DNA of 40,317 nucleotides from Piscibacillus salipiscarius JCM 13188 (GTDB lineage: Bacteria > Bacillota > Bacilli > Bacillales > Alkalibacillaceae): positions 1-40,317 of the forward strand of contig NZ_BBCD01000027.1 in the NCBI RefSeq assembly GCF_001311865.1, in the 5' to 3' direction. The notes beneath the pieces are model-generated. The model did not search any database. It saw only the letters and a list, made by a program, of their open reading frames with translations, and had not been told where the DNA came from. Positions 28,139-38,358 of this stretch are shown here, one piece after another (the first letter of the stretch is position 1; each line of letters begins with the position of its first letter). Made by a program: the position numbers and the translations under genes.

Positions 28139-29802
28139 ATGTCAAATCCAGTTAAAACAATCCGTGCACCACGAGGGACTGAACTGAATACGAAAGGGTG
28201 GGTCCAAGAAGCGGCTCTACGAATGCTGATGAACAATTTGGACCCAGAAGTTGCAGAAAATCCTGATGAGCTAGTCGTATATGGGGGGTATAGGAAAAGC
28301 TGCTCGTAATTGGGAAAGTTTTGAAGCGATCGTTGCGACACTCAAAAATTTAGAAGAAGATGAAACACTACTCGTTCAATCGGGTAAGCCGGTTGCGGTC
28401 TTTAAATCCCAAAAGGATGCGCCTCGCGTGTTACTCGCTAACTCGAACCTCGTACCGGCGTGGGCGAATTGGGATCATTTCCGCGAGCTAGAGAAGAAGG
28501 GCCTCATGATGTACGGCCAAATGACAGCGGGAAGCTGGATTTACATTGGGACTCAAGGTATTTTACAAGGAACGTATGAAACATTCGCTGAAGCGGCTCG
28601 CCAGCATTTTGATGGTTCACTACAAGGTACGCTTACGGTCACTGCTGGTCTTGGCGGCATGGGTGGCGCACAGCCACTTGCGGTGACGATGAATGATGGT
28701 GTTGTGATTGCGATTGAGGTGGATGAAACGCGCATTAAGCGCCGCATTGAACACCGCTATTTAGACAAAATGGCAACAACTCTTGATGAGGCTCTCGACA
28801 TGGCGAAACAAGCCAAAGCAGCAGGCCAGCCGTTATCGATTGGCTTACTTGGAAATGCTGCAGAAATTTTACCTGAACTCGTAAAACGAGGGGAAATGCC
28901 GGATCTAGTAACCGACCAAACGTCAGCGCACGATCCGCTGAACGGCTATTTACCTGCAGGTTACACCATGGAACAAGGTGCAGAAATCAGAAAGTCCAAC
29001 CCTGAAAAATATCTCAAAGACTCTCGCTCTAGCATTAAATCTCACGTTCAGGCGATGCTAGATTTACAGAAAGCAGGAGCCATCACATTCGACTACGGAA
29101 ACAACATTCGTCAGGAAGCTTACAATGAAGGTTTAGAAAATGCCTTCGACTTCCCTGGATTCGTTCCAGCGTTCATTCGTCCGCAGTTCTGTGAAGGGAA
29201 AGGGCCTTTCCGCTGGGCGGCGTTATCAGGTGACCCAGAGGACATCTACAAATTGATGAGGTTCTTTTAAAAGAATTCGCGTACAACGAGCACTTATGCA
29301 AGTGGATCCGCATGGCGCGAGATAAGGTCGCTTTCCAAGGGCTGCCATCTCGAATTTGCTGGTTAGGCTACGGCGAACGTGCGCGTTTCGGCAAAATTAT
29401 TAACGACATGGTTGCAAAAGGCGACATCTCAGCTCCTATTGTCATTGGCCGTGACCACTTAGATGCAGGATCTGTCGCATCGCCAAACCGTGAAACGGAA
29501 TCGATGAAAGATGGAGCGATGCAGTTGCGGACTGGCCGATTTTAAACGCGCTGATTAATTCTGTTAACGGTGCGAGCTGGGTATCGGTTCACCACGGAGG
29601 CGGAGTTGGCATGGGCTACTCACTACACGCTGGGATGGTGATTGTCGCAGATGGAACAGATGATGCAGCTGAGCGTTTAGAACGCGTGCTGACATCTGAT
29701 CCTGGTATGGGCGTAGCGAGACACGTCGATGCGGGATACGAGCTCGCTGAACAAACGGCCCGCGAGAAAGGCGTTCACATTCCAATGCTTGATGAAAAAT
29801 AA
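28139..29802 (+). CDS. hutU: Urocanate hydratase, three frameshifts
   Basis: Converts urocanate to 4-imidazolone-5-propionate using tightly bound NAD+. About 555 residues after repair. Signatures: [63 protein letters not shown] and [16 protein letters not shown]. Shifts: an extra G at 28282-28287 (restores [14 protein letters not shown]), a missing G near 29253 ([10 protein letters not shown]) and a missing G near 29518 ([13 protein letters not shown]). Start ATG 28139 has AAGGAGGAG upstream. Confidence 0.95.
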
Positions 29803-32065
<2,263 letters not shown>

Positions 32066-32116
32066 AGGATTAAATACTTGTCATGTCGAATAGAATTATA
32101 CGAGTATCGAAAACCG

Positions 32117-32122
32117 TATAAT
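32117..32122 (+). promoter_or_regulatory. Putative -10 before the exported-protein gene
   Basis: TATAAT 22 bp upstream of GTG 32144; weak -35. Confidence 0.35.
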
Positions 32123-32143
32123 AAACTATTGGAGTGAACCGAC

Positions 32144-32667
32144 GTGAAAAAGATAAAAAGATGGAGTCTAGGTTTGGTGATCACCTTGGTCGGGTTAGTC
32201 GGGTACTTTGTAGTAGAAGCGGCAAGTAATGAGGTCGAGTTTACTAGTGTGAGTCACGCTGGTGTGCAGCACAATTTACTTGTAGAACATGAGTACATTT
32301 ACATTGGAAAAGAATTTGAATGGACTGGAGAAGGACTTCCTACGATAGAAGACATTAACATATTAACGAATGAAGGCGAAGTTCTTGAAGCGGATGATTC
32401 GGACATTCAAATAAAGCTATGGATTGATGAATCCAATCAAACCCAAATTTGTACGGTGATATGAGTGAAAAAGATTTAGAGAGAATCTCAAATTACCAGA
32501 AGGTTAAAGGGTATCAAATGACAAAGCCTGAAATAACCTTAGTCATGCAAGTCAAACTCAAAAACCCGAGCTACCAGAATCACCTGAAATCCTTTATGAT
32601 CGAGTATAGCCAAGACGGCAAAGCTAAGAAGCAAGAAGTTCCACTTAAAAATTTCATCTTTCATTAA
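32144..32667 (+). CDS. Unrecognised exported/membrane-anchored protein, one frameshift
   Basis: I do not recognise the family. A basic N-terminus and one hydrophobic segment (about residues 8-27, LGLVITLVGLVGYFVVEAA) act as signal or anchor; the remainder is an acidic, beta-rich outer domain. The T-run near 32443-32445 lacks one base; restoring it joins NQTQIL to YGDMSEKDLERISNYQ, giving about 174 residues. GTG start with TTGGAGTGA upstream. It has its own promoter and terminator, so it is not part of hut. Confidence 0.6.
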
Positions 32668-32695
32668 GGTTAGGTCATGAGGCCTGACCTTTTTA
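32666..32695 (+). terminator. Terminator after the exported-protein gene
   Basis: AAGGTTAGG and CCTGACCTT stem (one G-T), followed by TTTTTATTT. Confidence 0.85.
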
Positions 32696-32741
32696 TTTGG
32701 AAAAAGTTTTATTTTTCTTACAATGAATTTGAGGTGATTAG

Positions 32742-32924
32742 ATGAAAAAGAAAGAAATCCAAGAACGAATCGATGAATTAAAAATGGATTACATCCGAAT
32801 TCAAGGAGATCTCGATAAATTAGAATCAACCGGCGGAAACGTCACCATGTTAGAAAAAACATTATCACGCATGGAAGATGAACTAAACGAACTAAGACAA
32901 CAACTAGCAAAAGCAAGTGAATAA
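32742..32924 (+). CDS. SE1832-like small coiled-coil protein
   Basis: 60 residues, charged, nearly all helical with heptad spacing: ERIDELKMDYIRIQGDLDKLES, a short Gly-Gly turn, then MLEKTLSRMEDELNELRQQL. This helical-hairpin pattern resembles the Bacillales SE1832 family of unknown function (recognised by pattern only). ATG with TTGAGGTGAT upstream and its own terminator. Confidence 0.7.
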   Translation: MKKKEIQERIDELKMDYIRIQGDLDKLESTGGNVTMLEKTLSRMEDELNELRQQLAKASE

Positions 32925-32939
32925 TAGGTAGATTAATAG

Positions 32940-32975
32940 ACCTTGTCCTAAGAAATTTGGGGCAAGGTTTTTGTT
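32940..32975 (+). terminator. Terminator after the SE1832-like gene
   Basis: ACCTTGTCC and GGGCAAGGT stem (with a G-T), 11-base loop, then TTTTTGTTTTG. Confidence 0.85.
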
Positions 32976-32985
32976 TTGTTTAGTT

Positions 32986-33001
32986 GTTCTTAATAAAGAA
33001 C
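32986..33001 (+). promoter_or_regulatory. SinR-type operator 1 upstream of tapA
   Basis: GTTCTTAATAAAGAAC: 6-bp arms GTTCTT/AAGAAC with a 4-bp gap. The B. subtilis SinR consensus is GTTCTYT. It lies about 120 bp upstream of the tapA -35. Confidence 0.6.
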
Positions 33002-33048
33002 GGAGTAAAACGAAGAAAAGGTTAGGAATTTTAAGGAAAAAGGGTCTT

Positions 33049-33064
33049 GTTCTTTAAAAAGAAC
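33049..33064 (+). promoter_or_regulatory. SinR-type operator 2 upstream of tapA
   Basis: GTTCTTTAAAAAGAAC: two perfect GTTCTTT half-sites facing each other, flanked by TT and AA. Best match in the region, 43 bp upstream of the -35, and 63 bp from operator 1. Confidence 0.75.
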
Positions 33065-33106
33065 AATATTTGTTCATTATTTAGAATATTTGGGCTTTTT
33101 CGGGTT

Positions 33107-33134
33107 TTGCATATCTGAGCGGCAAGTCTATACT
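33107..33134 (+). promoter_or_regulatory. Putative tapA operon promoter
   Basis: TTGCAT (33107-33112), 16 bp, TATACT (33129-33134). It lies between operators 2 and 3. The leader would be about 80 bases. Confidence 0.55.
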
Positions 33135-33174
33135 ATTCATATATTCATTATAACGAACATATAATTAATCTTGT

Positions 33175-33190
33175 GTTCATTACATAGAAC
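33175..33190 (+). promoter_or_regulatory. SinR-type operator 3, downstream of the tapA start point
   Basis: GTTCATTACATAGAAC keeps the GTTC-N8-GAAC geometry of the other two sites, 126 bp from operator 2. A further GAACGTTC overlaps its end (33187-33194). A roadblock position, if bound. Confidence 0.5.
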
Positions 33191-33219
33191 GTTCCCGGCT
33201 AGGAGGGATCATTATCCAA

Positions 33220-34233
33220 ATGAGAAAAAGTCGATTAACTGCGAGAAGGAAGAGAGAGTTGAAGAAAAGTTTATTCATCAAACCTTTAATTGGTCTATAT
33301 CTGTTATTTCTGTTTTTATCATCGATCGCTGGTTCAACTGAAGCGGCTTTTAATGATGTGGAAGAAATATCTGCTTCATTAAAAGTGGGTTGGGAATTAG
33401 ATGAAGACGAAAAGTGGGATAAAAGTTCTTTAACTTTTGATGGTCAAAAAGTTGGAGGAAATTGTGATCGTATTTATGCCTATGTCAAGAACGGTGGCGA
33501 CGGTGATATGGAAGTGCCTTGGGGTTATCAGGTCATCAAAATATCTCAAGGTAATGATGGAGATGTAATACACGAAGGTGAAACACCATTGATAGATTCT
33601 GGTGATTCTGCAGAGCTAGCTTATGAAGGTGAACTTGAAAATGGAAAATACAAATTTAAGTTTGTAAGACCTGAAGGGCACCCTGGTGGAGATAGTGGTG
33701 GATTTAGTGGAAAAATTCATGTTACCGATTGTGCCGATCAAGAAGAACCTGGAGAAGATAAAGAGAAAGACAGTGGATCACCAGACGATGTATGCGATGA
33801 AAATCACCCTGGCAACCCACAAGCTTGTGATGATTCGCAACAAACAGATGAAGGTGATGGAAATCATCAAGAAAACGTAAGCAAAAAAGAATCGAATGAT
33901 TCAAAAGATAAATCTGTAGAAGAAAAACAAACAAAGGAAAAATCAAAAGCTGATTCAGAAAACATGACTGAACAAAAAGAGAAAGCTCCTAAAAATACAA
34001 ATAGTGGTGAAGAACAAACTACTCAAACTGAGGAAGCAGAAGACACGAAAGATCAAGAGAAAGAAGAACAGCAAGGTACTAATAGTGCTGAAACGGAGTC
34101 TACTAATAACAAGGAAAATAAAGAATCGGAGTCAGATGAACCTGTAGAACAAGAAAATAATACTAACGTAGATAGTGAAGAAGGAAATACTGAAAACTCA
34201 AAGGGTGATAACGATGAAAGTCAAGATAATTAA
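33220..34233 (+). CDS. tapA: TapA-type amyloid fibre assembly/anchoring protein
   Basis: Accessory protein that promotes TasA fibre formation at the cell surface. 337 residues, longer than the 253 of B. subtilis. A long basic N-terminus and hydrophobic segment (20-37) lead to the SipW-type cleavage region STEA-AFNDVEE (A42/A43). The folded domain (about 45-175) keeps the family's WDKSSLTFDG, a GGNC and VTDC cysteine pair, YKFKFVRPEGHPGG. The remaining 160 residues are Glu/Lys/Asn/Ser-rich and disordered. AGGAGGG is 12 bases from ATG 33220, an unusually long gap. First gene of the fibre operon; its end overlaps sipW. Confidence 0.88.
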   Translation: MRKSRLTARRKRELKKSLFIKPLIGLYLLFLFLSSIAGSTEAAFNDVEEISASLKVGWELDEDEKWDKSSLTFDGQKVGGNCDRIYAYVKNGGDGDMEVPWGYQVIKISQGNDGDVIHEGETPLIDSGDSAELAYEGELENGKYKFKFVRPEGHPGGDSGGFSGKIHVTDCADQEEPGEDKEKDSGSPDDVCDENHPGNPQACDDSQQTDEGDGNHQENVSKKESNDSKDKSVEEKQTKEKSKADSENMTEQKEKAPKNTNSGEEQTTQTEEAEDTKDQEKEEQQGTNSAETESTNNKENKESESDEPVEQENNTNVDSEEGNTENSKGDNDESQDN

Positions 34234-34795
34234 ATGGGGCAATCGAACCATTAACTTTCTATTAATTGCTGCATTCTTGTTTACATTCGTATTAGTAATT
34301 TCAAATTTGATGAGTGATGGCACTCCAAAAGTGTTTGGGCAAGAACTTAAGGTCGTCTATTCAGGATCAATGGAACCTGAAATTAAAACTGGAGCAGTTA
34401 TTGGGATTAAACCAGATTTTGAGGTTCGAAACCTTAAAGAAGGCGACATCATTATGTTCCAACAAAGAGAAAATCATTTTGTGACTCACCGAATTATAGA
34501 GGTTTTAAATAACGATGGGCAGCTAATGTTTAGAACTCAAGGTGATAACAATGAGTTCGCAGATGCTAACGCTGTGCTTCCAGCTAATATTTACGGTGTT
34601 CATGAAGGCATCAATGTACCTTATTTAGGCTATGCAATGGATTTTGCGAATTCTAAATTTGGATTAGTCACATTAATGTTTATTCCTGGATTTTGGTTAT
34701 TGTTCAGCTCAGGAAAAACTATTTATCTAGCTATAAGAGAAGAAAAACAGCAAAAAGAAGAGTCTAGTTCAGAACCCGCAGAAAATATTTCATAG
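34214..34795 (+). CDS. sipW: ER-type signal peptidase I SipW
   Basis: Membrane signal peptidase that matures TasA and TapA. 193 residues. Membrane segments at about 14-34 and near 150-170. Catalytic Ser52 in YSGSMEPEI and, instead of the bacterial lysine, His92 in FVTHRIIEV, the mark of ER-type (Ser-His) enzymes such as SipW. ATG 34214 has AAAGGGTGAT upstream and lies 20 bp inside the tapA end, so translation is coupled. Confidence 0.93.
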   Translation: MKVKIIKWGNRTINFLLIAAFLFTFVLVISNLMSDGTPKVFGQELKVVYSGSMEPEIKTGAVIGIKPDFEVRNLKEGDIIMFQQRENHFVTHRIIEVLNNDGQLMFRTQGDNNEFADANAVLPANIYGVHEGINVPYLGYAMDFANSKFGLVTLMFIPGFWLLFSSGKTIYLAIREEKQQKEESSSEPAENIS

Positions 34796-34801
34796 TGTTT
34801 T

Positions 34802-34829
34802 ACCGTTAAAGCTCTTAGCTTTTGACGGT
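34802..34829 (+). other. Intra-operon hairpin between sipW and the first fibre gene
   Basis: ACCGTTAAAGCT pairs with AGCTTTTGACGGT (one bulge and a G-T). No U-run follows. Likely an mRNA stability or processing element. Confidence 0.5.
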
Positions 34830-34879
34830 GAATTAATAAATTATTTATTGCCTTGGGAGAGGTAAAAGGAGGAATTATT

Positions 34880-35584
34880 TTGGATATCAAAAAGAAACTT
34901 GGTATCGGTGTACTAACAGGTGCACTAGGACTATCACTAGTAGGAGGAGGAACATGGGCTGCGTTTAACGACGTGGAGGAAACTCAAAACCTATTTGTAA
35001 CAGGAATACTAGATTTACAAATTGGTGAACAAACCACGATTGATTTTCAACTTGATAACTTAAAGCCAGGTGATCACTGGTCTGAAACACTTGTACTTAG
35101 AAATGGCGGTACGCTAGATATCAATCAGATTTTAACAACCATTGAAGTTGGTGGTTGGAATAATGAAGATGCATTAGACCTTAATACGAAGCTTTGGCCT
35201 GGTGCGGGAGACAATGAATTAGAAGATTTCTTAGCACAATTCGAAGTATCAATTAGTAGAGATGGTACCCATCTAGTGACCACAACTTTAGATCAATTAA
35301 ACGGTATTACCAATGCAGAGATGACGGGAACAGATGCTGCAACAGCTGCATTAAATCCGGGTGATGAAATTTCATATGAAGTTTCATTCTTATTCAAAGA
35401 AGTAGATGAAACATTTGATAATTCTCGTTTCCAAGTTCAAAACAAATATCAAGATGAAGAAGCCGAAATCTCTATGAAGTTTGAGGCGACTCAAATGCCT
35501 GGAGAAGAAAGAGGAAATGATATGGACTTTGGAATTGAAAGCAACGGAGATCTTAACAGTTTAGTAGAAGGCCAAAATAAATAA
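34880..35584 (+). CDS. TasA/camelysin-family fibre protein (CalY-like)
   Basis: 234 residues, first of two TasA-fold proteins in the operon. SipW-type signal LGLSLVGGGTWA-AFNDVEE (cut at A27/A28), then NLKPGDHW, LRNGGTLDINQIL, FLAQFEVSIS and the C-terminal ISMKFEATQMPG. No metalloprotease motif such as HExxH is seen, so a structural role is more likely than the proteolytic one once assigned to camelysin. TTG 34880 is the start, AAAGGAGG seven bases upstream. Shorter and more divergent from B. subtilis TasA than the next gene; co-subunit or minor fibre component (inference). Confidence 0.85.
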   Translation: MDIKKKLGIGVLTGALGLSLVGGGTWAAFNDVEETQNLFVTGILDLQIGEQTTIDFQLDNLKPGDHWSETLVLRNGGTLDINQILTTIEVGGWNNEDALDLNTKLWPGAGDNELEDFLAQFEVSISRDGTHLVTTTLDQLNGITNAEMTGTDAATAALNPGDEISYEVSFLFKEVDETFDNSRFQVQNKYQDEEAEISMKFEATQMPGEERGNDMDFGIESNGDLNSLVEGQNK

Positions 35585-35602
35585 GGTTTGGGGGAGAGAT
35601 AG

Positions 35603-36484
35603 ATGAAATTAAAAAAGAAATTAATGATGGGTTCAATGTCAGCTGCTATGGGTTTATCTTTAGTAGCTGGTGGAACATATGCAGCGTTTAACGATGTTGA
35701 AGACACGAGTGCAGCTTTTGCGGCTGGTACTCTGGAAATGGATTTAGAGCAAGTGGCTGAAGGTAAGCCATTTACGTTTGAGGTGGTCAATTTAAAGCCT
35801 GGTGACACGATGACTAGAGATATCAAATTTGTTAACAAAGGTTCTTTAGCAATTAAAGAAGTTTTAATGGCTATTGAAAATATGCAATTTGCTAGTATAG
35901 GTACTGTTCTTGGTGATGAGCCTCAAGCAGAAATGATGTTCCCTGGTTCAGGAGATTCTTGGTTTGATAATGTAAATACAGATCCACTAGCTTTCTTAGA
36001 TCAATTTAGAGTTTCAATCATCACTTTAGGAGCTGAAAGTGGTGGCGATTATCAAAAGGAACTATTGGGTCAAGATGATAATGTAACATTAAAAGACTTC
36101 TATTTAGCATCTGATTCACTGAATAGCAAAGATGCATCTTCTTCACAAATTAATGCTGCCAGGTCTAAAGTCTATGATGCTATTAACCATAAAAACTACA
36201 TTAAAGGTCATCGTTTAAATGTTACAACAGAGACTAATAATGGTTGGGAAGGACTGCCTGTAGACCCGACTGATCCAGATGTGTTACGTTTGAAAATTGA
36301 ATTTATTGATGATCAAGATAAAGATGAGTATGGTGAATATGAACAAAACATCTATCAAGCTAATGGTGCAATGCTAACATTCTCATTCGAAGCTACTCAG
36401 TGGGAAGGTCAAGAAATTACTGAAGATGATTTAGGTGAGAATGGTTACATTGAAACAAACGAACAAGCAAATAACGGTGAGTAA
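35603..36484 (+). CDS. tasA: Major biofilm amyloid fibre protein TasA
   Basis: 293 residues. Best counterpart of B. subtilis TasA (261 residues): signal MGLSLVAGGTYA-AFNDVED, NLKPGDTMTRDIKFVNKGSLAIKEVLMAIE, FLDQFRVSIITLG, LKDFYLASDS and the C-terminal FSFEATQWEGQEITEDD. After SipW cleavage at A27/A28 the first roughly 20 residues (AFNDVEDTSAAFAAGTL) correspond to the strand donated to the next subunit in TasA fibres. GGGGGAGA lies before the ATG. A hairpin follows the gene. Confidence 0.92.
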   Translation: MKLKKKLMMGSMSAAMGLSLVAGGTYAAFNDVEDTSAAFAAGTLEMDLEQVAEGKPFTFEVVNLKPGDTMTRDIKFVNKGSLAIKEVLMAIENMQFASIGTVLGDEPQAEMMFPGSGDSWFDNVNTDPLAFLDQFRVSIITLGAESGGDYQKELLGQDDNVTLKDFYLASDSLNSKDASSSQINAARSKVYDAINHKNYIKGHRLNVTTETNNGWEGLPVDPTDPDVLRLKIEFIDDQDKDEYGEYEQNIYQANGAMLTFSFEATQWEGQEITEDDLGENGYIETNEQANNGE

Positions 36485-36491
36485 TCTTTTT

Positions 36492-36512
36492 AGGTAGGGT
36501 CTCCCCCTACCT
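36492..36512 (+). other. Hairpin after tasA without U-tract
   Basis: AGGTAGGG and CCCTACCT form an 8-bp GC-rich stem. No T-run follows, and the next gene starts 33 bp on. It may stabilise the tasA mRNA end or reduce read-through. Confidence 0.6.
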
Positions 36513-36544
36513 CATACATATCTACTGAGGAAGGAGGCAGTACA

Positions 36545-37165
36545 TTGGCTAAAAGAATCATCTTTATATTCACGTTAATTGGTGCTTTAGTTTTTGGCCC
36601 ATCTCAAGTCTACGCCGATGATGTCTCGATTAGTTTGAATGAGGAATTTTTATTTAAAGTTGAAAATCTTAAACCTGGGGATTATATGATTCGTAATCTA
36701 GTGGTCGAAAATGATGGAGATTATGATTACTATTTTCATTCGATTGCTGAGTCTACTGGAGGATCTGAAAAGTTATTTAATCAATTTCAGTTAACCGTGA
36801 CGGACTCTTCTGGTGAACTTATTTATGACGGAAGCTTAGCAGGTTTTAACGGAATGGAGTCTCGCTTATTAAAAATAGGTGAATCGGAGGAATTTGAATT
36901 TAAAGCAACATTCCCTTACGAATCAGATAATTCATTCCAAGGTTTAAGCACTGAATTTAACATTAAGGTTTGGGCTGAAGCTGAACCTCCTCAAGAGAAT
37001 CAAGAGGATGTTGTAGGTTCAGATACGAATGTTAAAGGTAGCGGCTTCCTTCCTCAAACTGGTGAAGAAATACCATACTTATTTTACATCATTGGGGGAA
37101 CGTTCTTAATTAGTGGTCTTGCGCTATACTTAGTAACCCGCAGGCTTTCTAGTGATAAGAAGTGA
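36545..37165 (+). CDS. LPXTG-anchored TasA-fold protein (putative fibre base)
   Basis: 206 residues. Signal peptide 1-24 with an ordinary AxA-type end (QVYA-DD) rather than the SipW type. The outer domain repeats TasA landmarks in order: VENLKPGDYMIRNLVVENDG, FNQFQLTVTDSSG, EFEFKATFPY. A Pro/Glu-rich linker leads to LPQTGEE (169-175), a membrane segment and the tail TRRLSSDKK: a complete cell-wall sorting signal. Between the cleavage site and NLKPGD there are only 16 residues versus 35 in the neighbouring TasA. TTG start with GAAGGAGG upstream. The following sortase overlaps its stop (GTGA) and is the obvious anchoring enzyme. Confidence 0.85.
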   Translation: MAKRIIFIFTLIGALVFGPSQVYADDVSISLNEEFLFKVENLKPGDYMIRNLVVENDGDYDYYFHSIAESTGGSEKLFNQFQLTVTDSSGELIYDGSLAGFNGMESRLLKIGESEEFEFKATFPYESDNSFQGLSTEFNIKVWAEAEPPQENQEDVVGSDTNVKGSGFLPQTGEEIPYLFYIIGGTFLISGLALYLVTRRLSSDKK

Positions 37166-37781
37166 AAAAGCTGATTGCTATTCTATTTATCTTAGTTGGT
37201 ATCGGGATTATCGCTTTCCCTCATATACAGAAACAAATCTATGCGTCAAAGCAAGATGAGCTCGTTCGTGAGTTTCAAAATTTGGATCAAATTTTCACTG
37301 AAAACCAAGAACGGGATGAAATTGAGGTGAGTGGCAATGGACCTGCTGAGGGTGAGCCCGAACCAGAAACTAAATCCCTTGATGCTGGAGTCGTTGGACT
37401 CCTGCATATTGAAAAAATTAATCTCACTGTTCCTATGCTTCAGGGAGCAACAGATAAGAACTTAGATCTTGGACTCGGTATTATGGAAGGAACGAGTTCA
37501 CTTGGTGAAATTGGAAACACTGGTATTGCCGGACACCGAAGTTATACGGAAGGCCATCTATTTAACCGGCTAGACGAAGTAGAGATCGGTGATCGGGTTA
37601 ATATTGAAACACTGGAATCGAACCTGACTTATGAAGTCTATGATACTCAGTTAGTAACGCCAGATGATGTGTCGGTGTTAAAACCAATGGTGATGATTCT
37701 ATTATTACGCTGATTACTTGCGAACCGATGTATAATCCAACCCATAGGATTATCGTTCATGCAAAAAAGGTTTCAGATTAA
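37162..37781 (+). CDS. Class D-like sortase, one frameshift
   Basis: Membrane-bound transpeptidase that cleaves LPXTG between Thr and Gly and links the protein to peptidoglycan. About 206 residues after repair. N-terminal anchor segment 3-19, acidic linker, then the sortase barrel: GLLHIEKINLTVPML, catalytic His125 in GIAGHRSYTEGHLF, Cys187 in TLITCEPMYNP and Arg196 in THRIIVHAKK. The Cys and Arg part lies in another frame: one A is missing near 37685-37687 (restores LKPNGDDSIITLITC). GTG 37162 overlaps the stop of the LPQTG gene, so the two are translated as a pair. Confidence 0.9.
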
Positions 37782-37789
37782 AACTTAAG

Positions 37790-37828
37790 GCAGGTCCACT
37801 TTATTAAAGGTGGGCTTGCTTTTATTTT
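37790..37828 (+). terminator. Terminator of the tapA-tasA-sortase operon
   Basis: GCAGGTCCAC and GTGGGCTTGC (10 bp with two G-T) extended by TTT/AAA around the loop, then TTTTATTTT. Confidence 0.85.
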
Positions 37829-37830
37829 AC

Positions 37831-37855
37831 AAAACAAAAACCGCCATCTCTGGCG
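37831..37855 (-). terminator. sinR terminator
   Basis: On the minus strand CGCCA-GAGA-TGGCG, then GTTTTTGTTTT. Begins right after the sinR stop codon. Confidence 0.75.
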
Positions 37856-37857
37856 AT

Positions 37858-38190
37858 TTACTCATCTTCATTCTTTAGTTTCCATTTATTAAACTCTAGG
37901 AAGTTTTTAAACTCTTCCTTAGAGACTCCTGAATTCATAGCCTCTTTAACTAGCTTTTCCCATTCTGTATCAAGTCCTGATTGTCCTTCTTTTACCGTAT
38001 CTTTAATCAAATGGTCAATTGTGATGCCGAGTTCTGATGCGACTTTTTCTAAAAATTGAACAGATGGGTTTTGTTGGATATTGCGTTCTAGGGCACTCAA
38101 ATACGATTTAGCCACGCCCGCGCGTTCAGCTAGCTCGGTCAATGACAGGCCCTTTTCTAGTCTATATTTTTTTACGCGTTCACCGATCAT
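37858..38190 (-). CDS. sinR: SinR, master biofilm repressor
   Basis: 110 residues, against 111 in B. subtilis. The N-terminal helix-turn-helix (LSLTELAERAGVAKSYLSALER) recognises GTTCTYT-type operators; the C-terminal DTEWEKLVKEAMNSGVSKEEFKNFLEFNKW is the helical hairpin used for dimerisation and for binding SinI. It lies convergent to the tasA operon, as in B. subtilis, and that operon is its classical target. ATG 38190 is the start (AAGGAG upstream); the GTG at 38217 precedes that site. No sinI is seen between it and lipM. Confidence 0.95.
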   Translation of the reverse strand: MIGERVKKYRLEKGLSLTELAERAGVAKSYLSALERNIQQNPSVQFLEKVASELGITIDHLIKDTVKEGQSGLDTEWEKLVKEAMNSGVSKEEFKNFLEFNKWKLKNEDE

Positions 38191-38242
38191 GTGGGAAAAC
38201 TCCTTAACGAATGACACTATATTTTTATCTTATCAATAATAT

Positions 38243-38272
38243 AGCATATTTTTATGTATAAAGTTAGGTCAA
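38243..38272 (-). promoter_or_regulatory. Putative sinR promoter
   Basis: On the minus strand TTGACC (38267-38272), 18 bp, TATGCT (38243-38248), overlapping an extended TGCTATATT. Confidence 0.5.
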
Positions 38273-38358
38273 TTCTTTATTTTCGTTTTATTTTTTTACA
38301 TAGTCTTGTTAAGATGGTAGTGTTAGAAAATTTATCTGACTAAAGTGAGTGTTACAAC

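Noticed and set aside
33686..33946. Overlapping ORFs on both strands inside the tapA C-terminal tail
   Set aside because: They are shadows of low-complexity Glu/Lys/Asn-rich coding sequence and have no ribosome binding sites.
34880..36484. CalY-like/TasA proteins as M73 metalloproteases
   Set aside because: No HExxH or other zinc motif; sequence landmarks are those of structural TasA fibres.
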